From the NCBI GenBank assembly GCA_944363555.1, contig CALVUL010000034.1, positions 1-45,590 of the forward strand: DNA of 45,590 bases. The letters run 5' to 3'. Position numbers and translations under genes: made by a program. The DNA is from an uncultured Clostridia bacterium. Lineage in GTDB: Bacteria > Bacillota > Clostridia > Christensenellales > Borkfalkiaceae. Under the pieces are notes generated by a model, which saw nothing but the letters and a program-made list of their open reading frames with translations, did not search any database and was not told the DNA's origin. Position 1 is the stretch's first letter; every line of letters starts with the position of its first letter. This document shows, in pieces, positions 39,525 to 45,590 of this stretch.

Positions 39525-41144
39525 TTATCTGCCCTGCTCTTGACGTACGATCACGCCTTCCGGCGCTTTGATACGCGTTTCCACGCTGCCGTTTGCGCGG
39601 CGCGCGTGGCGCACTTCGATGTTGCCGCGCGGCGTGGGGAACGTGCCCGCGGCATATTTCAGATCGCCGAGGTCGGCGCGCACGGACACGTCCGCGCACC
39701 CCGCCTTGTCGACGCCGATCCCCAGCACGGTCTCCGTAAGGAAGGGGATCACCCCCGCCGACCAGCCGTGGCACAGGCTGTGGCGGAAACCGACGTAACA
39801 TTCCTTGCCGTAATCGCCGTGCACGTCCTTTTTCCCGACAACGGGCATCTCGTCGATGCGGAAAGCGTTTTCCGCGCGGGCGACGTCGAAATCCTCCCAA
39901 AACGTCGTCGCGCCGAGGTCGAGCATCGCCCCGTAATAATTCTTCATCGCCGACAGCGCGCGCGCCGCGCCGCCGAACTTCGCCGTCGCCGTAAGGACGG
40001 GATAGGACATAAAGGTGGTCATGCCCCGTTCCCCGCCTTGCAGGACGACGTTTTGATCGACATCCGCCCCCGCCCACGCGCCGAGGGCGGCGACCTGTTT
40101 CAGCAACCGCACGGGGCAGGGATTTTTTTCCAACCGGCGGAGAATTTCCGCGCAGTTTTTTTCGCTTTCGCCCAACGCGGCGAGCAGTTCCCCCGCCTTT
40201 TTCACCGCGATGCGCGTGAGAAAGTTCATCCCGTGTCTGACTTCCCGCGGCTTTTCCGGCGGATCGCCTTCGGCATAGGCGGACGGCCAGTCGATAAAAT
40301 CGTTCGGATACGCCGTAACGCCGTCTTCCCCGACGCAGGCGGAAATTTGGTCGATGATCCCGCGGATATAGGGAAGCTGTTCTTTCACGTACGCGAGATC
40401 CCCGCCGAAACGGTATTCGCCGTGCAGGATGATCAGCCACCACAGCGAATAGGAAGGCATATTCGAGATCCATTCCGGCAAAGGGTTTTCCTCCCGCGCG
40501 AAGGAAAGGCTGTTTTTCGTTTCCGGCACATCCCCGAACAGACAGTGCGCGGCGCGGAATTCCGGATAGAGATCGCCGATCCACACCAGACGGTCGCGTT
40601 TGACGCCGTCCCAGAAATAGCCGTTATGCAGGCATAAGCGCAGGGTGTGCGCCGCCGTATGCCAGACGGCGTTGACGCGCTCGTCGTCGCACTCGAACGA
40701 ACCGATTTCCGCCCGCTCGTCCGTATCGCAGGCGGCGACGACGCTTTTCAAACGGATATGCGCCCCCTCTTTTGTATCGATCCTCAAAAAGCGGAAGCCC
40801 GTCTGCCCGAACGTCATATCGGAATAGCCGCGCAAATCCACTTTGAAATCGCGGTTGGAATGATCGTTGCCCGCGTTCTTTTCCCCGATCTCCGCACACG
40901 CTTCCGAAACCGATTCGCCGAACCGCAGGCGCACGGTCTTTTTCTCCCCCTCCTCGAACGTGAGGATGCGCGCCCCGCCGGAAAGTTCCTTTCCGTAATC
41001 GAGAACGATACACGCCCTGCCGTTGATTTCCGCAAGGTTTTTCTCTTTCAGCCCGATCTGCAGCGTCTGTTTTGTCAAAAGAGCGGAAAGGTTTTTGACG
41101 TCCCCTTCGCTGTAAACCGCCCTGACAGGATAAATGTATCTCAA
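39525..41144 (-). CDS. GH78-like alpha-L-rhamnosidase (six-hairpin barrel)
   Basis: 539 aa, starting at a TTG (41144) with a strong AAGGAGG 5 nt upstream. The N-terminal ~130 residues are a beta-sandwich (YGKELSGGARILTFEEGEKKTVRLRFGES). The alpha/alpha barrel carries DGVKRDRLVWIGDLYPE, the family motif with the acidic catalytic residue, DFIDWPSAY and SLCHGWSAGVIPFL. No signal peptide, so it is intracellular. It is shorter than most GH78 enzymes (~900 aa), lacking N-terminal extra domains. Last gene of an operon with an S41 protease and a CdaR-like regulator. Rhamnose specificity is the family default. Confidence 0.85.
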   Translation of the reverse strand: MRYIYPVRAVYSEGDVKNLSALLTKQTLQIGLKEKNLAEINGRACIVLDYGKELSGGARILTFEEGEKKTVRLRFGESVSEACAEIGEKNAGNDHSNRDFKVDLRGYSDMTFGQTGFRFLRIDTKEGAHIRLKSVVAACDTDERAEIGSFECDDERVNAVWHTAAHTLRLCLHNGYFWDGVKRDRLVWIGDLYPEFRAAHCLFGDVPETKNSLSFAREENPLPEWISNMPSYSLWWLIILHGEYRFGGDLAYVKEQLPYIRGIIDQISACVGEDGVTAYPNDFIDWPSAYAEGDPPEKPREVRHGMNFLTRIAVKKAGELLAALGESEKNCAEILRRLEKNPCPVRLLKQVAALGAWAGADVDQNVVLQGGERGMTTFMSYPVLTATAKFGGAARALSAMKNYYGAMLDLGATTFWEDFDVARAENAFRIDEMPVVGKKDVHGDYGKECYVGFRHSLCHGWSAGVIPFLTETVLGIGVDKAGCADVSVRADLGDLKYAAGTFPTPRGNIEVRHARRANGSVETRIKAPEGVIVRQEQGR

Positions 41145-41183
41145 AATTTCCTCCTTCCCGCGGCGCGCGCCGCGTTGATTTGA

Positions 41184-42476
41184 TTATCGTAAAATTTCGA
41201 TCGCGCGAAGGAGCGCCGGATCCTCGCCGTCTTTCGGATCGATCTCGTTTTCCGCCGCGGTGAAGATGCCCCTGCCGTGAATGCAGGTAACGCCGTCCGG
41301 CAGGTAAACGTACGCCGTGGTCAGTTTCAGCGCGCCGCCGAAAAGGGGGTGGGTATAGGTCGTCTGCATGATCCCCTTGCCGTAAGTATGCGCCGCGCCG
41401 TCCGCCCCCCTGACGATGACGAGGCTCTCTTTGCCGATCGCGCCGTAATGGAGCATCGCCCCGATCAGGCATTCGGCGGCGGACGCCGTCCCCCCGTCCG
41501 CGAGGACGACGATCTCTTCCAGCCGCGCGTCGTAAAGATTCCCCGACGCGTAAAATTCCGTTTCCTTTCCCTTTTTCGGTTTCGCCACCGCCGCGAGCGC
41601 CTTTTCCTCCCCGACGGGGAGAAATCTGCCCGCAACTTCCGCGAATACGTCCATATACCCGCCGCCGTTTCCGCGAAGATCGAAAATCAGGCGGCTTTTC
41701 CCCCTTTGGAACATAAACGCCATCGCCTCGGCAAGCTGATCCGCCGCGGGATACATAAAGGAGGAAAAGGAGATATACGCCGTATCCCCGCCGAGCGCTT
41801 CCATTCGCGCTTCCTCCGCGGGCGCCCCCGCGGGATCGTTTAATCCCTCCCCGCGGAAAAGATACCCCGTGCCGCAATCGGCGTAGCGCACGTAACTTTC
41901 CCTGAAACTTTCCCTCCGCAGTTCGTAGCGCGCCGTTTCGCCGCCGTACGACACGTAAAGGGCGAAACGTTCGTTTGCCGGCACGCGGGAAAGCGCGTCT
42001 TTCAGCGCGGCGTACGTATCGGTTTCCAGCCGCGCGCCGCCGTATTCCAACGCCGCGACCCTGCCGCCCGCTTCGATGCCGGCGCGCTCCGCGGGGGAAT
42101 TGCCGATGACGGAAACGATCAGCGTATCCTCCGCCCCGACGGCGAAGGTCAGCCCCGCGCCGAACTGGTTGCCGCGGCTGGTGGCGACGACGTCCGCATA
42201 CTCCGTTTCGGAATAAAAGGCGGAATACCGATCGAGCGGCAGCCCCGCGAGCAGCGCTTTCACCATCTCCTCCGCGGTGTATTCCTTATAGCCGCCCGTC
42301 GCCTCGTCGTAAACGGTGTAACCGTCCTCGATGCGCCTTGCCGCCCATAAAAGATATTTTTCCTCCCTGCTCATCGTCAGATAAAAGGTGAAATACCCCG
42401 CGAAAAAGAGGATCGCGGCAAGGGCTATCCCCGACAGGGATAATAAGATCTTTTTCGGCGTTACGTTTCTTTTCAT
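41184..42476 (-). CDS. S41 family peptidase (CtpA-like) with PDZ domain
   Basis: 430 aa. One N-terminal membrane anchor (ILLSLSGIALAAILFFAGYFTFYL, residues ~10-33) with the body outside the cell. A PDZ domain spans ~105-185 (FAVGAEDTLIVSVIGNSPAERAGIEAGGRV). The peptidase domain shows LIFDLRGNGGGYMDVF, the catalytic Ser in DGGTASAAECLIGAM and the catalytic Lys in TYGKGIMQT, as in carboxy-terminal processing proteases. GGAG precedes the ATG. It sits between a CdaR-like regulator and a GH78-like gene; its target is unknown. Confidence 0.92.
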   Translation of the reverse strand: MKRNVTPKKILLSLSGIALAAILFFAGYFTFYLTMSREEKYLLWAARRIEDGYTVYDEATGGYKEYTAEEMVKALLAGLPLDRYSAFYSETEYADVVATSRGNQFGAGLTFAVGAEDTLIVSVIGNSPAERAGIEAGGRVAALEYGGARLETDTYAALKDALSRVPANERFALYVSYGGETARYELRRESFRESYVRYADCGTGYLFRGEGLNDPAGAPAEEARMEALGGDTAYISFSSFMYPAADQLAEAMAFMFQRGKSRLIFDLRGNGGGYMDVFAEVAGRFLPVGEEKALAAVAKPKKGKETEFYASGNLYDARLEEIVVLADGGTASAAECLIGAMLHYGAIGKESLVIVRGADGAAHTYGKGIMQTTYTHPLFGGALKLTTAYVYLPDGVTCIHGRGIFTAAENEIDPKDGEDPALLRAIEILR

Positions 42477-42493
42477 GTATGCTCCGCCGCCGC

Positions 42494-43546
42494 TCAGCCC
42501 CTGAGTTTGATGAGATAGGTGATCAAACGGAAGGTCATCGCGTCGGAAAACCTGCGGATGTTCAGTCCCGTAGAGCGCTCGATCTTATCCAACCTGTACA
42601 TCAGCGTGTTGCGGTGCAGGTACAATTTTCTCGAAGTTTCGCTCATCGTAAGGGAGTTTTCCAAAAACTCTTCGGCGGTGTTGAGCATTTCCGGATCGGA
42701 AAACACGCTTTTCGCGTCGCTGTCCAGCAGAATTTCGAGATATTCGTTCAGTTTGAACTTGGGAATGTCTTCCAGCATCTTTACGAGAATGAACTCTTTG
42801 AAGGTATGTACTTCCCCTTTGGAATTCATCGCGGTGCTCATCCGCAGCGTCGTCATCGCCTGCTGATAGGAAACGTTTGCCTCCGCAAGCGAAGGCACCC
42901 TGCCCCCCACGGCGACGCTCGCGCGCACCCCCGTTTCTTCCAGCACGGACTGCTGCAAAAACCCCGCGTATTCCGCGGCGGACTGGTACTCGTTGTCGCT
43001 CGCCTCGTCGATGAATTTGACGAACACCGCGATCCCTTCCTCCATTTCCAGAGCGGCGTCCGCCGCGTTGGTGGCGAAATTTTTCAGCACGTTGATGACG
43101 TCCTTGTTCTTGTTTTCCTTGTTGGCGACCACCATCACGTAAGTTTCGAGCTGCGGCACGGCGTATTTGCGCATATACTTTTGGATCTGCGGGCGGTTGC
43201 ACTCGCCGAGCAGGATCATTTTGAGGTATTCCCCCTGCGAAAGCTGCAATTCGCGGTTGGAGGAATGCTCGATGAGGTTGAGGATCAGAAACGCGTAATT
43301 CTTTTCCGTTTCTCCCACCCCGTTGATCATCCCGATCAGACGGGCGTTTTTATATTTCAGCCGGAAAAACGTGCGGTTGTTCGCCGCGTCGGCAAAGACG
43401 TTTTCGAACTGCGGATCGGAAGGCGCCGGCGGCTGCAGTTCTCCGCACGTGCTGATGACGTATTTCATGCTTTCGGCGTAGACGGTGATGTCTATGCCGG
43501 TTTTTTCCTTGATGGAATTGAGCAGTATGTTGAGTTCGGAATCCAT
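42494..43546 (-). CDS. CdaR/PucR-type transcriptional regulator
   Basis: 350 aa. The C-terminal helix-turn-helix (LENSLTMSETSRKLYLHRNTLMYRLDKIERSTGLNIRRF, residues ~292-330) is the PucR C-terminal HTH_30 signature. The middle (GVRASVAVGGRVPSLAEANVSYQQAMTTLRM) is the GGDEF-like CdaR fold and the N-terminus is a divergent sensor. AAGGGAG precedes the ATG. It heads an operon with the S41 protease and the GH78-like enzyme, and may control that operon in response to a sugar. Confidence 0.88.
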   Translation of the reverse strand: MDSELNILLNSIKEKTGIDITVYAESMKYVISTCGELQPPAPSDPQFENVFADAANNRTFFRLKYKNARLIGMINGVGETEKNYAFLILNLIEHSSNRELQLSQGEYLKMILLGECNRPQIQKYMRKYAVPQLETYVMVVANKENKNKDVINVLKNFATNAADAALEMEEGIAVFVKFIDEASDNEYQSAAEYAGFLQQSVLEETGVRASVAVGGRVPSLAEANVSYQQAMTTLRMSTAMNSKGEVHTFKEFILVKMLEDIPKFKLNEYLEILLDSDAKSVFSDPEMLNTAEEFLENSLTMSETSRKLYLHRNTLMYRLDKIERSTGLNIRRFSDAMTFRLITYLIKLRG

Positions 43547-43578
43547 TTCGTTCTCCCTTTCGGCGGCATTCTATCTTT

Positions 43579-43607
43579 ATTTTACCCCATTTTGCCGGAT
43601 TTGACAA
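43579..43607 (-). promoter_or_regulatory. Promoter of the cdaR-like/S41/GH78 operon
   Basis: Minus-strand TTGTCA (43607-43602), 17 bp, TAAAAT (43584-43579), about 33-40 nt from the regulator's ATG. Confidence 0.75.
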
Positions 43608-43676
43608 CCTTTTTTCTTTTTTCGGGGAAACTTTCGCCTTTCTCGGTCAAAAAACGCGCCGCCGCCCCGCCTCCGC

Positions 43677-44522
43677 TTAAACGAAGAGCAGTAAAAAATA
43701 CCCCAGCGCCGCGCTGAAACAAAAGAGCAGCGCCAGAACGAGCAGGTTTTTCTTCCACGCCGCGCGGTTTTTGAAGATGAGCGCCAGCCCGATGCCGGCG
43801 TTCGCCGAAAGCCCCGCCGCCAGCGCGGCGAAATTGAGCGCGCCCAGCGTAAAACTCTGCGCCAGCACCACCGACGCCGAGCAGTTGGGAATCAGCCCGA
43901 TCAGCGCGGCGGCAAGGGGCTGCAGCGCCGCGTTGGCGTTCAAAAACGCCGAAAGCTGCTCCTCCCCGATGAGACGGATGAGCGTGCCGAATGCGAAATT
44001 CACGACGAACACGAAAAGCAGGATCTTCGCGGCGTGCAGCAGCGGATGCAATAAAAAACGCCGCACCCTGCCTTCCTGATGTTCGCCGCATTCCACGCAC
44101 GCCCCCGTGCCTTCCGCGTAGACGAGGCTCTCTTTTCTGCGGAAAAGAAAATTGACGAGATACCCCACCCCCGTGCCGTACGCCGCTTTGACGGCGACGA
44201 GCAGCAGCGTCTGCCATACCGGCGCGCCCCCCGCCAGCAGCACGATCAGCCCCTCGTCGGAGGCGGAAAGGAAGATGGCGAGCAGCGTGCCCGTGGTGAT
44301 GAGGCGGTTATCGTATAATTTGGCGTACATCGCGGAAAAGCCGCACTCGGGCACGATGCCCGCGAGCGCGCCCACGGCGGGCGCGAACTTTCCCGAAAGC
44401 AGTTTCTGTATTTTCGCCGCATAGCCGCCGCTTTCGACGATCTCCAAAACGATATAGATTAAAAAGAGGAAGGGAAAAATTTTTAAACTGTCCGAAACGG
44501 CGTCCTGCAATACGTCCCACAT
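43677..44522 (-). CDS. ArsP_2-like putative 10-TM metal/metalloid exporter
   Basis: 281 aa, about ten hydrophobic spans arranged as two repeats, each with a Pro-Cys motif: GIVPECGFSAMYAKLYDN (~residue 55) and GLIPNCSASVVLAQSF (~residue 208). This matches the putative heavy-metal exporter family near ArsP/SO_0444. The central cytosolic loop has an extra CVECGEHQEG. AAGGAGG precedes the ATG. It has its own promoter, repeated almost exactly upstream of the next gene. Its substrate is unknown. Confidence 0.82.
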   Translation of the reverse strand: MWDVLQDAVSDSLKIFPFLFLIYIVLEIVESGGYAAKIQKLLSGKFAPAVGALAGIVPECGFSAMYAKLYDNRLITTGTLLAIFLSASDEGLIVLLAGGAPVWQTLLLVAVKAAYGTGVGYLVNFLFRRKESLVYAEGTGACVECGEHQEGRVRRFLLHPLLHAAKILLFVFVVNFAFGTLIRLIGEEQLSAFLNANAALQPLAAALIGLIPNCSASVVLAQSFTLGALNFAALAAGLSANAGIGLALIFKNRAAWKKNLLVLALLFCFSAALGYFLLLFV

Positions 44523-44586
44523 ACAATTTTCCCTCCTTCCCGTATTTTCCCGCGTTCCGTCTGTTTCCCGCGCGAATTGTTTTTAA

Positions 44587-44667
44587 ACTATACCCCCGAC
44601 GGGCGTTTTTGTCAACATTTTTTTTGTTTTTTGCGGCAATCGGCAAAATTCCCCGCGATCTGCAAGC
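44587..44667 (-). repeat. Direct repeat copy 1 containing a promoter of the ArsP_2-like gene
   Basis: The promoter is TTGACA (44615-44610), 17 bp, TATAGT (44592-44587). Upstream of it lies a 41-bp block (44627-44667) reading on plus ttttttgcggcaatcggc then aaaattcccc(g)cgatctgcaagc. Copy 2 is at 45417-45488. Confidence 0.85.
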
Positions 44668-44682
44668 GTCCGGCGAATCCAC

Positions 44683-45360
44683 TCAAAAACCGTCGTCGTG
44701 CGGAGGTCTTCTCTTTTTTACGGACGAAACTTTCAGATCAAAGTCCATGTCTATATCTCCGCCGCTCTCAGACAGCATAAAAACGGCGATCAATACGGCA
44801 ACGGCAAACACGCTGTACGTTGCGAGCGTGATTCTGCGCACGAGGTCTTGTATATTTTCAGAATCGGAGCACAACGCGTAAATAAACGCCATTTCGATCA
44901 GCATATAATAGCCGAACGTGGAAACGTAAGTCGTTTTCGTAAAGATTACGATCAGCACGTAAGCGATAAAGGAAAGGATATAAAATATCCAGAAAAACAA
45001 ATTGAAATGCCTTTCAAAGAAAGGAATGCGGGAAAGCGCGTAAAAAATCCAGAGATACGCGATGCAGGCAACCGAAACCAAAGCGATCACATAAAAGGCG
45101 TTGTCGAACCCCCTGAAAATATACCAGGCGCAAATACAAAATCCGAGGGCAACCGCGCTCACGCAAAAACATACGATGTTTTTTATCATCTCTGCTTTTG
45201 CAAAAAACGCGCCGATACCGCTGAGAACCAACAGCCCCGCCCCTATGGCCAAAGGAATCCACGCGGAAGAAAAAGCCATCCTCCGCAAACCGTATGCGAC
45301 CGCGGACGCCGTGAGTAAAAACAACAAGGACAATCCCGATACGATCATTGTCTTTTTCAT
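44683..45360 (-). CDS. Membrane protein of unknown function, direct-repeat-flanked
   Basis: 225 aa, six to seven hydrophobic spans: VSGLSLLFLLTASAVAYGL, SSAWIPLAIGAGLLVLSGIG, IVCFCVSAVALGFCICAWYIF, AFYVIALVSVACIAYLWIFY, NLFFWIFYILSFIAYVLIVIF, YSVFAVAVLIAVFML. The tail is charged (SSVKKRRPPHDDGF). No family recognised. AAGGGG precedes the ATG. The gene lies between two near-identical ~75-bp repeats, each with a promoter, and is slightly less GC-rich than its neighbours, suggesting a cassette inserted or duplicated at that promoter. Confidence 0.75.
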   Translation of the reverse strand: MKKTMIVSGLSLLFLLTASAVAYGLRRMAFSSAWIPLAIGAGLLVLSGIGAFFAKAEMIKNIVCFCVSAVALGFCICAWYIFRGFDNAFYVIALVSVACIAYLWIFYALSRIPFFERHFNLFFWIFYILSFIAYVLIVIFTKTTYVSTFGYYMLIEMAFIYALCSDSENIQDLVRRITLATYSVFAVAVLIAVFMLSESGGDIDMDFDLKVSSVKKRRPPHDDGF

Positions 45361-45416
45361 GATATTTTCCCCTTTTTTCTGCCGTAACGAAAAAACGGAT
45401 GTTTTTCGTTTCTTAA

Positions 45417-45488
45417 ACTATATCCGCGCAGCTCGGATTTGTCAATGTTTTTTGCGGCAATCGGCAAAATTCCCCTCGATCTGCAAGC
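45417..45488 (-). repeat. Direct repeat copy 2 containing the promoter of the 225-aa membrane gene
   Basis: Promoter TTGACA (45445-45440), 17 bp, TATAGT (45422-45417), followed upstream by the same ~40-bp block as copy 1 with one substitution (cccctcgat for ccccgcgat). The interval between -35 and block is shorter than in copy 1. Confidence 0.85.
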
Positions 45489-45516
45489 AAAAAAGCGGGC
45501 GAACGCCCGCTTTTTT
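45489..45516. terminator. Terminator downstream of the right-edge gene
   Basis: AAAAAAGCGGGCG-AA-CGCCCGCTTTTTT, symmetrical and able to act in both directions; ends the minus-strand partial gene at 45527. Confidence 0.9.
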
Positions 45517-45526
45517 GCGTTTTTTG

Positions 45527-45590
45527 TTATACTTTATCTTCCCAGTCGATTCCGCCGTGACCGTCGCTTACGGTAACGAGCGTCTTATCC
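45527..45590 (-). CDS. 3' end of an unidentified gene, truncated by window edge
   Basis: Only the last 20 codons before the TAA at 45529-45527 are visible; the peptide ends VTVSDGHGGIDWEDKV. Frame chosen because it is open to the window edge and is followed by a strong terminator. No function can be assigned. Confidence 0.55.
   Translation of the reverse strand, partial: DKTLVTVSDGHGGIDWEDKV

Overview
The window looks like a chromosomal segment of an uncultured, fairly GC-rich Gram-positive clostridial bacterium. Supporting signs are canonical sigma-A type promoters (TTGACA / TATAAT, almost all with a 17-bp spacer), strong AGGAGG ribosome binding sites on most genes, many strong hairpin terminators, a NfnAB-type transhydrogenase, an NatAB-type ABC exporter, CdaR/PucR and AraC regulators, and a PhnP-like and ArsP_2-like repertoire typical of gut Clostridia. 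I cannot name the genus from sequence alone.

Layout. 1-3.0 kb: a minus-strand sugar cluster (two sugar-phosphate isomerase/epimerase-like proteins, a Gfo/Idh/MocA dehydrogenase, and the first codons of a probable glycosidase) with a divergent AraC regulator at 3.08-3.88 kb. 4-9 kb: a GltS-like symporter behind a PlsC-like acyltransferase, then folA, thyA and a short-chain dehydrogenase. 9.26-10.9 kb: a membrane-embedded XRE regulator. 11-13.2 kb: nfnA-nfnB. 13.35-15.77 kb: a NatAB-like ABC exporter plus a YbaK-like protein, opposite a 67-aa XRE regulator with a perfect 22-bp palindrome between them. 16.1-17.6 kb: trmB and a SLOG/TIGR00725 protein, divergent.

17.6-25.8 kb holds one operon carrying the whole route from erythrose-4-P/PEP to chorismate and on to phenylpyruvate and hydroxyphenylpyruvate: DAHP synthase, tyrA, aroB, aroA, aroC, pheA, a fused aroE-aroK, and aroQ. 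It is preceded by an unannotated 21-codon leader peptide in which 10 residues are Phe or Tyr, followed by a GCAA-loop terminator and a complementary antiterminator arm: a classical aromatic amino-acid attenuator.

25.8-30.3 kb: recF and, divergent from it, dnaA-mnmG, an unusual arrangement without dnaN. 30.5-36.8 kb: a beta-helix lipoprotein, an OPA-type MFS transporter, and an operon tilS-hpt-(519-aa carbohydrate-active-like protein). 36.9-38.5 kb is an accessory spot: an initiator tRNA gene, an AT-rich RHS fragment truncated into the tRNA terminator, and a 172-bp element bounded by 10-bp inverted repeats with interleaved internal inverted repeats. 38.5-43.5 kb: an MBL-fold hydrolase and a cdaR-like regulator / S41 protease / GH78-like rhamnosidase operon. 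43.7-45.4 kb: an ArsP_2-like permease and a membrane protein gene that lies between two ~75-bp direct repeats containing nearly identical promoters. A partial gene runs off the right end.

The most interesting points are the aromatic attenuator, three operon-leading genes (SDR, trmB, tilS) whose -10 box sits only 6-9 nt from the start codon so that their mRNAs should be leaderless, the palindromic operator at natAB, the direct-repeat-flanked membrane gene, and the tRNA-linked RHS fragment with the adjacent repeat element.
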